Shown one piece after another: positions 37,259 through 47,830 of a DNA stretch of 64,000 nt (position 1 is the first letter of the stretch; each line of letters starts with the position of its first letter). This stretch comes from Limanda limanda (Eukaryota > Chordata > Actinopteri > Pleuronectiformes > Pleuronectidae): the NCBI RefSeq assembly GCF_963576545.1, contig NC_083646.1, forward strand, positions 15,911,961-15,975,960. The letters are read 5' to 3'. The position numbers and the translations under genes were made by a program. Under the pieces are notes generated by a model. That model searched no databases, was not told the DNA's origin, and was given only the letters and a program-made list of their open reading frames with translations.

Positions 37259-40200
37259 TTGATGATGCTTCTAGCACACAAAGAACCAATAATAAAAAAT
37301 ATAAAGAAAAAAATATCTCCGGATAAGAAAGCGGTGACAAACACCTAGAGCAAACAATGGAGATCTCAAGGGAGTTTTTGGCGATAAGAGCCGACATTGG
37401 TGTGTGTGCGTTGTAAAGAAAATCACATCATCCACAAAGCACAGTTAATACGTCACTTCCTGCCTCTGCCTGCTGCACCCAGCTGCTCCATCTCTCGCTG
37501 AAATAATGAGAAGGATTTGATGCCTTTTTGAAAGCATCTGTGCAAAAACCCTCCCGCTGTGTTGTGCATGTGTGAAAGGGGAAGAGCTAGGTAAACTCTG
37601 CATCCAATTCTCCAATGTAGCTAATGTAATTTGGTATTTTTCCACAACCATTATTTTAAAGTGTAGTTTTGCTAATTAAATATAGTTTAATGCTTTGAGC
37701 AGGTCAAGTTTATTGGCATTCATAGCAGTGGCAAAAGTCAAAGAGAAATATAACACAACCTTGTCTTTGTGTTTGTAAAATGAGAGAACAGATTGTTTAA
37801 CACAACATAAACAACTTTACTGTACAAATTATATCCACCGATAATCCACAGTATATTAACATCATGAATTTCTTCCTGAGATGCGACACGCCAGTGACGC
37901 ATTGACTCTCCAAGACAAAACCACCATTTGCTTTAGCCTCAGCCATTAATAAGATGACTCGCAGATCAATTCTTATCGATTGAAGGCCTCCGTTCCTGGC
38001 TTGTAAGACATTACTGTTGTTCCATTATCCCTTAATTATACTGAAGGCAGAGCACGTCTGGTGTGGCTCCCTCCTCAGGACAGCACAAAGCTGAGGTACT
38101 AATCATCCTTTCCAACTCACGTGGCTGTTACTGTTGTAGTCTAATGGATGTGTTTGCCAACAACAGTAATTTATTTGTTCAAGGCAACGAGTGATTGCTA
38201 GATGCAAAGAGGATGGAAAGGTACTCCTTTAAATTTCTGTACTTAGTGAAGAGTTACATATGTTGAGGGGACAAGTCAGGATACAGGCAAAAGCAGCAGG
38301 AAATGCAATAGATCGTAAACAGTGAGTGTTTCCCTTCAGAGCTTTGACTGAATATCAACTACAGTGATATGAAACTGGCACAATGCTTGCACCTGAGCCT
38401 GTGATCATTCTCTAATAAGAAATGCTACAGTTTCATGCAGTGGGGGGGCTTAGAGGGTCATTCAGCTGAGCTCCTTGCCTCTCTACAAGGAGAATTAAGA
38501 AATTCACAAACCCAGTTACCACTGGACTGGCTGCCTTTGGCTGTATGCTCTCAGATTGTCAGGACATCATGAATTCTTAGTCACACTGACAAAAGCAAAC
38601 TGCTGCCTTCCTACCAGATGTGCAATGTTGGTGTTACAATATCCACAGTGAATCATTGATGAAAGGCTTTTCATTCCTGAAGGTCATGTTTCAACAGCTA
38701 CGTTAATTGGTTTATTGTTAGTGAAAGTTTCTGCATTCATCACGTTGACACAATACTTGTTTTTGAATCGTTTTAAACATATATAACAGACTCTGAAAGA
38801 AGACACTGCTCTGTGCAAATGGTAGGTGGCGGGCTAGAGTAAAGCTTGTGCCTCAATAAAAGTCAAGCACTCCTGGAGTCCTGAGGTTACCTGATTTCAT
38901 CACCTCATATTATTTGAAAACACCTGATAACATTTAACACAACCATACTTGCTCAACCTCTTTTCCACATCCATTTTAGTCTCTGGCAAGTTCCCTTTAA
39001 CTGCTTTAAGCTCTTCCATAAAAATTCTGAGAGGTTCAAATTAAGACGATTTCCAGCTGCACAGGGTCAAGAAGATCATTCTGTCTATAGTGTTGTGATT
39101 CTGTGCACTATTAAAATATTAGATGTATCAACAACTGTGAACTGACAGTCAATTCAAAGAAAGTTTTATGTGATTATATTTTAACAAAATTTATTGTATA
39201 TTATCACATTGAAGTGGAAGAATTATCAATAATCACAGCAGTAAATTGTATTTTCTCATATAAAGTGCAACATAACATATATAACAAAAAGCTTTTTTGA
39301 ATTGAATACATTTTAGAAAATAATTTAAAAAAGGTGTAATCTGTTAACTTATTTTCACTGAACAACCTCATTCAATATTACAGCAATTTCCTCACATCTT
39401 AACCACTGAACCTCTTCCAACACCTGCTCTTTCTTTTTGTCCTTCTCTCCCACCACCACTTTTCTTGTTCAGTGAGTGCAGTGAACTCCAGCTTGTCCTG
39501 TCAGGATTTAAAATCTTGGAATCTAGGACAGCGTCTGGGTCTGGATCTGGACCACAGTCGGCCTGTTGGGGACCACTAGCTTTGAGATACTGTTGGGAGC
39601 TTGGTGCGTCAAAGGTTTAGTTTTATTTTGAGCCATGTTAGTGTCATGACTTCATGAGTGAATATGCCTGGTGATTGGCTGTCACATTCAAACCATTCAA
39701 GCTGTCTAAATGATGTGTTGTTAAATAATTTCTTTTTCAGCTATTGACAACTGTGGTTGACTTTAACTATTGAATAATCTGTAGTATTTTTTTTGTTTCT
39801 TTTAACAAATGCAGCACAAATTCCCATATTAAATTTGACATTTTGTAGTTAAATCTTATTTCATTCTACTGTGAATGACAGCTCCTACAATGCCTTTGGC
39901 AAATCAGTCTTTATTTTGTCAACCCGCCCAAACTGTCTCAACGTAGCCGGCGTTTAAATGTTCCCCGATGAGACGTCATTGATTGACACATTTATTTCCT
40001 CAAGCTCAATCAATCACTGCTCAAGACAAAAATTAAAAGTCTAATTACAATAAAAAATCGATTTCAACCTGCCAATACCAGTAGGTGAGACCACCTCTTT
40101 CACTGGGAGTGGTAAAAAAACAAGATAGAATTATGCACATACTTTATGCTTTTGAATTGGTGGCAACTCTGTCATGAGGTCAGAGCTGGAAGATGGAGGG

Positions 40201-40672
40201 TTTAAGATGGAGGGAGAGGGCGCTGGTGCTTTCCATCAGAGATGAGACAGAGATAATAATAATGAGGCCAAATGGCGGGAGGAGAGAAAAGGGCAAATTA
40301 TCTGATTTACCAGCGGCTTTAAATTCAGTGTGAATACCAGAAGGGAATAAACAAGATACTACCACTGCTCTGACACACTGGATGGAGGGACACTTTAACC
40401 TTTAGCTTTTTATGTCACGGTTGCAGTTGGCTGTTCCCTTCTGTGCTTCGATATTTTGAGCTTGTAGGTGGTAACTGATTCCAGAAACCTTTTACGTGTT
40501 GGCTTGATGCCCTTTATCAAGCAGCAGCACATGCAGCGATAATAATCGCATTTGAGTTATTTGACTGACACGTCTATTGTTAAAGCTTTTTGTCTGAGGA
40601 CTAAATGTGTACAGTTGAATTTGACTTTTCAACATGTCATTTAATCTTTCAGGTATAAATTGCAACATGAAT

Positions 40673-40847
40673 GGAAAATGGTCTGTATTTTAATGTAATT
40701 ATATATATTGGTTTTGATGACTAATCACAGCGCTTTACAGAGCACACAAAAAAAGTCTCAGTGTCTTGCCCAAGGACTGGTATTGAACCGCCGATCTTCA
40801 GGTATGAGAACAACCCGCTAAAAACACTGAGCCACAGCCGCCCCCCC
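40673..40847 (-). mobile_element. tRNA-derived SINE fragment
   Basis: On the minus strand, GGCTGTGGCTCAGTGTTTTT is followed by a degraded B-box (complement of TATTGAACCG at 40781) and CCAGTCCTTGGGCAAGACAC. It is the same family as the copies at 11630 and 27490, but shorter and more diverged. Confidence 0.65.
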
Positions 40848-42959
40848 AAAAGAAGCAGAGTGTAGGTGATATAAAGAAAACTTTCTTCATATGTGTCCCA
40901 TTAAGTCTTGATGCTCTTTCACTCCCCGCCCCCTTATCGGCCATTGTTACCGTAATCCAATTACATATTGCTGTAATCTTAACCAGCCAATCATGTCGTT
41001 ACTGTCAAACCTTAAGCGCACAGTCAGACACGCACCAGAGACCTTCGCCTCCCACTCATTTCTAATCTGTGCGAGGAAAAAGGTGAACAAAACTCTTTGA
41101 CTTGAGACATTCACCTGCATTGAGTGTGCCTTCAATCTGTTCTACACTCTGTTGCTGTCAGCTGTCAGTTTGGTGATTTGCTGCAACCCTCCTCCTCTCC
41201 AGTCGCCACCAGTCTCCATATCAAGTGCCATGGACGAGGTTAGCTGAGTCCGCTCATCTTATGTCATTCAGATCCTCAACATTTTCTCAATCCCATCAAC
41301 AACCACCAGTGTTATTATTGGTCAAAGAGCTAAATACACCACTATTCATATCATATCAACCTTCATCTTTAATATTGTCTGGCAATACATTTTCTTAACT
41401 TTCAACGGAAGTCTCACCTGATTGAAATATGCTTTTTCATAAAAATACATAGATATAATCTTCTCTCTGCTAGACCAGATTCAGTCATGAATTCTGATCC
41501 TATTTTTCTTTCACACACATCCACAGATAATGAATAATGAAATGCCCAAACATGGACTCCCACATGTGATTATTTAGTTTTCTGGATCCCTCAGCAGATG
41601 ACCTTGTCCTCCCTCTCCTCCTGCCGTGGTTAGGGCCCCTACCGCCCGGCGTTTGATTTCTGAGCATGCTCCTCTCATGTGTAAGTGTGAGCGGAATGCC
41701 AGTGTTAAGGACGGTCTGTGAAGGAGGAGTGAGAGCGAGAGGGTTGCATCTTCGCCACAGATCAGTTTGTTACCGAAGCAGCTATCGATAGCGGCCGGTC
41801 CATCGGCTCAATGAAACATCTGCTCACCACTTCTGTCCCATTAGTTTAATAAAACCTGTCTCTATAAACTCTCTGGATCTGTCTCTTTCTTTATATGGCC
41901 CTGTCCGTTTCAGCGATGTGTCTGTTATAGTGTGTGTGTGTGTGTATGTGTGTGTGTGTATGTGTGTGTGTGTGTGTAAAACCAGCATATAGATTAGGCC
42001 CTAAACTGCTGGTATAATTTAGGGCCACTCGTCCTCGGGAGAATAATTGGTGATCATCACGAAATAGACTGGTACATCCTGTAAGTGTTAAATCCCAGTG
42101 CATTTAATACAGATCCTCTTCTTGAAATAAGTACTTCTCACAGCTTTCAGCAGCAATTCACTTCAGTCTGAATGCCAGGGTGAAATAAGCAAAGCTTATG
42201 GGGGGGGGGGTTGAATGCAAGGTGATGATTTATGTCCTCTACTATTTTCTATTACAAAGATGTCACTTAAGCAGTCTGTCTCTGTCGCTGCTTCCACCAA
42301 GAGAGTCCAGTCCCACTTTGCCTGAGTTCCAGGAAAGCATCTGAGGTTCTTTTCAGGGAGAACTATTTGCAGTTGTTGAGGTGATTACTGAAAGCCAGCG
42401 TGACTTTACAGCCCTTCTGATTGTGGGTATAAGTGGACTTAACGAATGTTATGGGCTGAACACATCCTGCTTTCCTCAGGTCCCAGCAGTAACATGCTGA
42501 TTTTGTTATGCTGGTAAATTCGAACACGATTTAATTCAGGAGCTGGAGAAATTATGTGTGATTAATCAACAATAACAAACTAGCGGGAGCTAGATATTCT
42601 TTTCTGAGGACTGTTTCATTCACACACAAGCCGAAAACTAACCTTTCACACGTATTTATGTGGGCAACCAGAATGAGCTGTGGGTCTGTGTTCATTGGAA
42701 TTACAGTCACTTTGGGTATAATTCATATTGACAGAAAATTCAGTGTCCTCCTGCTCACAGACACTTTCTGTCCACTCCCTCCATTTTGTCGCGTTTGAAT
42801 TATACTATATCTGCCTTGCCCATGGCTTTCTTTCTGTAACTTAAGGGCAAACAGCGTATGAGGAAGGAAGAGGACCCTGATAGCCAGTTAGCGGGTCAGA
42901 AGAGTCTTCCTTCCATTTTTTATTGTGGTCACTTAGGGTATCATGCTTATGTTGTGCAA
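40848..42959. other. Anonymous sequence with a TG microsatellite
   Basis: No supported gene. It holds an interrupted (TG)n run at 41929-41977 and an 11-G run at 42200-42210. Confidence 0.5.
41929..41977. repeat. Interrupted (TG)n microsatellite
   Basis: TG units broken twice by TATG. Read directly from the sequence. Confidence 0.9.
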
Positions 42960-42974
42960 TAGGAGTAGACTTGA

Positions 42975-43240
42975 CGTTGGCTAATTATTAATAATCATGA
43001 AATATGATTATTAAAATAATAAAAATTATCTATCAAAAATAATTAAATTATTAATTGAAGATGATCAGTAATCAAATAACAATAAAACCACTAATGAGAA
43101 AATAGGAATTATCAATTAGAAAGTACACGCTATCAATTAACAATGATAAGGTTATCAACCAAGAATAATGAAAATAATTAGTCAAAAACAATAAAATTAT
43201 CAATTTAAGAATAATACTATCTATATTAATAATTGAGAAA
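42975..43240. repeat. AT-rich degenerate array with TTATCAA and AATAAT motifs
   Basis: This stretch is almost entirely A and T with little C or G. The words AATTATTAATAAT, ATTATCAATTA, TTATCAACCAAGAATAAT and ATTATCAATTTAAGAATAAT recur at loose intervals. This looks like a decayed short tandem repeat. It ends abruptly at GGGGGGCACCACCCTGG (43241 onward), which suggests a boundary inside a larger element. Confidence 0.55.
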
Positions 43241-43477
43241 GGGGGGCACCACCCTGGTTTCCAGGGACCAACGATGTCAAGCTATAATTATCAGTCTCAT
43301 AATGATAAATGTCGAATTAATAATGTCAATATTTTAATATTAACGATTACTTAATAAACAGTGACGGCTTCTAAGTTCGAGCACAGGCAATCATAATCCA
43401 GCTGTATTCACACACATATGCACAAATAATCACAGACTACAGATACTTTAATTACAAAAGTATTTATTAAAAAGGGG

Positions 43478-43862
43478 AAATAAAGTTATAATGTTATTCA
43501 ATGATTTATCATTTTAACAAGCTCCAATATTTCAAAGATAAACACAGCAGCAGCACTTATCACAATTCAGAAAATACATGTAAAACCTGCGGTCTACCTA
43601 TGTATGTCTGTCTCTGTGTGTGTGTGTCTGTGTCAAAGTGTCTCTCTGTGTATGTGTGTCTATGTGTGTGTATGTGAAATAAAGTTAGTGTTATTTAATG
43701 ATTTATCATTTTAACAAACTCCCATATTTCAAAGATAACAAGAGCAGCTTATCACAATTTAGAACACGCATGTAACCTCTGGTCCATCTGTGTCTCTGTG
43801 TGTGTGTATCTGTCTGTGTCTATCAAAGTGTCTGTGTGTGTGTGTGTGTGTGGGTGTGTGTG
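43478..43862. repeat. Tandem duplication of about 190-200 bp ending in TG repeats
   Basis: Copy 1 begins AAATAAAGTTATAATGTTAT at 43478 and copy 2 begins AAATAAAGTTAGTGTTATTT at 43677. Both continue with ATGATTTATCATTTTAACAA, ATATTTCAAAGATAA, CTTATCACAATT and a CTGTGTCxxxGTGTCT-rich TG tract. Divergence between copies is visible, so the duplication is not recent. Confidence 0.85.
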
Positions 43863-43919
43863 TGTGAGAGAGAGAGAGAGAGAAAAGAAAGGGGGCGTGG
43901 CGATGACGCAGTCACATCT

Positions 43920-44103
43920 AAGATGGCGGCCGATCATGATTCGTGGAATCAAGGCCTAAAAACTCTCAAAATGGCGGATTGACTACAAAACAAGATGGCG
44001 GAGCCGTTATGAATTTAGAGCCAGGATGGGAGGAGAGAGAGAGCGGAGGCGTGGCAATAATAGACTCAAAATGGTGGGTTAACTTGCGTTATTCAAGATG
44101 GAG
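43920..44103 (+). promoter_or_regulatory. Cluster of YY1-type motifs
   Basis: Five same-strand matches or near-matches to the YY1 consensus (A/C)A(A/G)ATGGCGGC lie within 184 bp. They are AAGATGGCGGC at 43920, AAAATGGCGGA at 43968, AAGATGGCGGA at 43992, AAAATGGTGGG at 44068 and AAGATGGAG at 44095. YY1 sites cluster in promoters and in some retroelement 5' regions. No transcript is shown by the sequence alone, so a regulatory role is inference. Confidence 0.45.
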
Positions 44104-44379
44104 TCTATGTTAATGACACCATGTGGCCGGAGCGCACACTGGTGGTCGTCACATGAATTACACAAAGGAAATTTTAGACAAAGAGAATTCTTATCTCTGC
44201 TTGGCTTTGGGGGCCGAATGGTTTCCAGATGTGTTCAGCCTCTCTAAGCATAGATTTAACTATGTGACATGACCTGTATTATAAATACAGGTCAGAAGTG
44301 TGTATAGGTCGGTTTAGAAGGAGAGAGAGAGAGAGATTGAGAGAAAACATGTAAGGAGAGTTCAAAGATGCTCTTAAAA

Positions 44380-45050
44380 ACACCGTCAGAAACAAGTTAC
44401 ATTTACTTTACCGCTCAGCACTCAAACGGCGTTGTGTGCTGAAGTCTGACGGTAAAATCTCTGTAAGGTTCTTCAGACGGGAACGAGTGCAGCCGGAGAC
44501 GTTTAGTCACGGCGCTTAAAAACTGTGGCACAAGGCCGTAACCGGAAATGAACCGGAAGTAGCCGAATCGTCGTGGCTAAACAATGAGACACGGAGGTCC
44601 CACAAACAAATACACTCAAATATTAAACAATATGCTACGTATCTGCCCAGATAATCAAGTCTCTTACTGTACAACCCTCGCGATGTGCCTGCGCGTCTGC
44701 GCGAATGTGTCGGGGGCCAGTGAATCACGTGGTCTCTCTCACGAGCGGAGCTCCGGGCTCGGCCGCTGGACCGGAAAAGGAAGCGAATTCTTCTTGCTGC
44801 CTTGACGGAATGAAACTTCGCCTTTCTTCTGTAACAGCGGAGAACGTGCTGGTTTACAGGAACGGAGTGAATTGTCTCTTACTCCTCAGCGGGATGAACG
44901 TCGCGCTTCTGCAGGGAACGGCTTTGTGGAAGCCGTTTGTGGATCGTTGGAAAAAAGAAAAGTCTATGGAAGTGTCGGAGTCCGTCCAGCGAGGCACTTC
45001 CTGTTTCGGTCTTTCAAGTTAAGACAGCAAAAATCCTATCAAGATAAAAC
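44380..45050. promoter_or_regulatory. CpG-rich segment with ETS-type sites
   Basis: CpG dinucleotides are visibly denser than anywhere else in the first 56 kb. CCGGAAAT and CCGGAAGT occur back to back at 44540-44560, another CCGGAAAAGGAAG is near 44771, and GCCTGCGCGTCTGCGCGAA lies at 44687. It has the look of a CpG-island promoter or of an LTR promoter. No initiator ATG leading into a convincing coding exon was found: the frames of 90-107 codons at 44705-45546 have no domain. Confidence 0.4.
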
Positions 45051-45611
45051 TTTGACTGAGATAAAAGAAGAAAATGAAACGACTTCAAATAAAATGATAT
45101 TAAACAAACGTCTAATCGCCTCCTTAGTTACTGAGTCGTGTGGTTAGACCTCTTGAGGTCAGAAAACAACTTGAGCAGCGTGGAAAAGAGAGAGGTTTCT
45201 GGGAGCACAGCCTTTTTAAGTCATGTTCCAGGTGACTCCCCCCTGGGAGGAGGGGTCAGGGGTCAGTGTGGCCCCCGGCCAATTAACTATCAGAATTTGG
45301 CCCCAAGGGGCGGGCTTCGCCCTCAGCGGACATCTCAGGTTTCATTTGGATCTCAGCAGAGCTGATTGCAGCATCTCCCACCAGGGCCTGCTGCTGGGGG
45401 GGGTTGGAGTGTCGACACCCCGGAACACTCTAGGGCTGGTCTCAGGATCGCGTTTAGGCCTCACCTTTTATGGGCCTTTGTTGAAAACTCAGATCACTGG
45501 GCCTCAGTACCAACACTTATTCATTAGACTTTACGGTGTAATGTGAATAAATCTTTGATACCTCATCCGTGAACAACACCAATAATCACATGCTGCTTCA
45601 CGACGACAGCA
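45051..45611. other. Possible 3' part of the same repetitive or LTR-like block
   Basis: GC-rich stretches (GTGGCCCCCGGCCAATTAAC near 45268) are followed by an AATAAA signal at 45546-45551. This order of promoter-like sequence, then polyadenylation signal, would fit a solo LTR spanning about 42.97-45.6 kb. I could not find matching TG/CA ends with a target-site duplication, so this is a hypothesis only. Confidence 0.25.
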
Positions 45612-46545
45612 AACTAGGTCTTTTGTTATTATTTTGAATAAAAGACCCAAAGCAGAATTCTTTGGAGGGCTGCAGATCACAGGCCCTATTTATTTCCTCC
45701 AGTGGTGCATTTTGGCAACCCATGAGCATCTATCTCTTGTCAATAGTGAGCAGCTCATAAGCTGGGGTGTTATGAGCTGGATGTGCTGTGACAGACAATA
45801 ACATGAAAGAAAATGACATAAAATCATAGAGTCACATGCCCTTCAGGGTGATCTCCTCTGCTAAAAGCCTGTCAGATAACAGATTGAACATGAGACGCAG
45901 GTAAGAAAAGTAGAAATTTGACGTCTAAATGGACAAACAATCATTTACTTTTACTGAAGTAAAGCACAAGCCAGTGAGCTTTTAGTTTGCAGGGTGCAAA
46001 AGGGTCCGTCTCAAGTGTCAGCACAGCTCAAAACCCGCTAAAGTAGATCAGTTGCATGGACAATAGATAAGCTGAAACCTCTTTCAAAAAGGAGGATTGG
46101 TGTCGGAGGCTTGTTGCTTCCGCACCGGACAAAGTAAAATAAGTTCCAAAGTGTCAGTCCGTCTCAAACAATTGTCGCAGAGCCGATCACTGATATGGCA
46201 AAAGATATTGAAAATAAAAATGAAGCGCTCCACAGGAAATTTCCTGTTTTTCTCTCTGGCCTGTGATGAAAGAACAGACAAAGCAAACACAGCCCAACTC
46301 GATATTTTCATTCACTGGGATGAGTGCCGAGTTAGATATCAGCCCTGCACGCTGTGGTGAAGGGGTAACTGTTCCTTTTCCTGCTCAGCGAGAACAGAAG
46401 CCTGATTTGATGTGTGAATATGCCGTTGATCTCCTTCAGGTATTTGTCAGGAGGTTCCAGGACATGCAAAGTCAACAAAAGGAACTGAACATGTTGGTTT
46501 AACCATTTCATGTTGAACCATCCGAGGTGCCTGATAACACACAAT
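45612..46545. other. Anonymous non-coding sequence
   Basis: No supported gene. Opposing frames around 46084-46360 are mutual shadows without a domain. Confidence 0.5.
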
Positions 46546-47002
46546 CAGAGGTGTAAAAAGTACTGAAATATTGTACTCAAGTAAAAGTACCTTTACTTTG
46601 ATGAAATTTTACTTAAGTACAAGTAAACGTACCCATCTAAAAATCTACTCAAGTAAAAGTAAAAAGTAGTTCATCTAAAATGTACTTTAAGTAAAAGTTA
46701 CTTAGTTACTTCCAAAAACTTGATGGGGGCCGCTCCTATACAGTGCAAAAAAGGACAAGGGGTCATAAATCCAATCAAAAAACAGTTATTTTTAATTAAA
46801 GGAGAATCTTTACAAGTATAAGTGCAATGACATTAAACATGTCAAACATGTCAAACATTTAACATGTCAACACAACATTTAAGAACTTTTGGGAGGACAT
46901 GTCAAGACATGAACCACATGACAGCTAAAATAAAAAGTTAAAATGCCGCTGGCCCACTGTATATTTAAACTTTTAGTTAGACTTTGGTCCACTTTTAGAG
47001 CA

Positions 47003-47169
47003 CTAGTCTACAAACATCTTGCTGAGATGTTGCCACGGGTTTTCTTCATATGCTTTAATCTCAACTGGCGGAAAGTTCGATGCTTCCGCTTGTTGCTCCT
47101 CCGCAATATCATCCTTCTCTAGCTGTCGTGACATCGACTCCATCATCCAATCTATGCAGCATCTACCAC
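47003..47169 (-). pseudogene. Tol2-like transposase 5' remnant (BED-finger start)
   Basis: The minus-strand frame, read from the edge of the inner insertion, gives an acidic stretch, then ENPWQHLSKMFVD and a stop at 47003-47005. A 'xPWxxLxxxF' segment is how the BED zinc finger of Tol2/hAT transposases begins. The zinc-binding Cys and His residues that should follow are absent. I infer that this is the N-terminal fragment of the parental transposase, left after internal deletion. The upstream part of the frame is cut by the 435-bp insertion. An unrelated low-complexity frame is the alternative. Confidence 0.45.
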
Positions 47170-47604
47170 CAGTGTTGTGCAAGTTCACACCTCTCATGAA
47201 CTAGTTCAAAGTTCAGTTCATGCAAGTAAACATGAATAGTTCACGTTCATAGTTCACCATTTAAATTCTGAACTAGTTCATAGCTCAGTTCATTTCATAG
47301 TTTTAAGGTGGAAAGTGAGAATGAAAGACTTAACTTGTTTTTTAAAGAAAACTTTATCCATCACTACCCCTTGCCTTAAACTGTACTTCATATGTATCAA
47401 TTACTAAAATAAATGTTTTTTTTAATTTTGTTTTATTATTGCTAATTTCCCCTGTTTATATATTCATACCCTGCAAACAAAAGGCACAACAAATCAAAGT
47501 TTTTATACATTTATTTTGAAATGGTTGTTTTTATTTTGAAAAGGCACTTCCTTAATAATACGGAAAAGATCGCTACTGGCAGGTGTGCCTCGCGCACAAC
47601 ACTG
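47170..47604. mobile_element. Small hAT element nested in the Tol2-like element, perfect 8-bp TSD
   Basis: Left end CAGTGTTGTGC (47170-47180) and right end GCACAACACTG (47594-47604) are perfect 11-bp inverted repeats. TCTACCAC directly precedes the left end (47162-47169) and directly follows the right end (47605-47612), a perfect 8-bp duplication. Length is 435 bp, with no coding capacity. The left subterminal region carries repeated GTTCA/TGAACTAGTTCA motifs (47195-47300). By superposition this insertion is younger than its host element. Confidence 0.93.
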
Positions 47605-47830
47605 TCTACCACTGCAGTGAGAATTGCCTTGCGCCTTGAACTATGTTTTTTTTTTACTCAGTAACGGATGTAATTTCCAATGTAGCGAAGTACAATACTT
47701 CAGTCAAAATCTACTTAAGTAAAAGTAAAATTACCCATTTCAAAAACTACTCAAAAAATTAAAAAGTACACAAAAAAACTACTCAATTACAGTAACTTGA
47801 GTAAATGTAATTCGTTACTTTACACCTCTG

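Larger units (their letters stand above)
33741..40672. other. Anonymous non-coding sequence
   Basis: This is nearly 7 kb without a supported gene or recognisable mobile element. It contains a CA/CAGA microsatellite at 34340-34379 and a 21-G run at 37238-37258. The frames on both strands are short and domain-free. Confidence 0.5.
46546..47830. mobile_element. Tol2-like hAT transposon, non-autonomous, with perfect 8-bp TSD
   Basis: The left end is CAGAGGTGTAAAAAGTACTG (46546) and the right end is the inverted GTTACTTTACACCTCTG, finishing at 47830. CACACAAT occurs exactly at 46538-46545 and again at 47831-47838, a perfect 8-bp target-site duplication as expected for hAT transposition. The subterminal regions are packed with AAGTA and TACTT motifs, as in Tol2-type elements. 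The interior is reduced: only a short transposase-like start survives (46990-47169), and a second transposon is inserted at 47170-47604. Without that insertion the element would be about 840 bp. It cannot encode its own transposase, so it must have moved using one supplied in trans. Confidence 0.93.

Noticed and set aside
43920..44103. Tandem repeat as the explanation of the AAGATGGCGG motifs
   Set aside because: The sequences between the motifs differ and spacings are unequal (48, 24, 76 and 27 bases), so it is not a simple tandem array.
44705..45546. Possible host exon in the CpG-rich segment (frames of 90-107 codons)
   Set aside because: Several frames overlap in different phases with no domain and no consistent splice sites. 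CpG-rich DNA gives long frames by chance.
42975..45611. Firm call of an endogenous retrovirus LTR
   Set aside because: No matching TG/CA termini with a target-site duplication and no adjacent retroviral genes were found. Kept only as a hypothesis.
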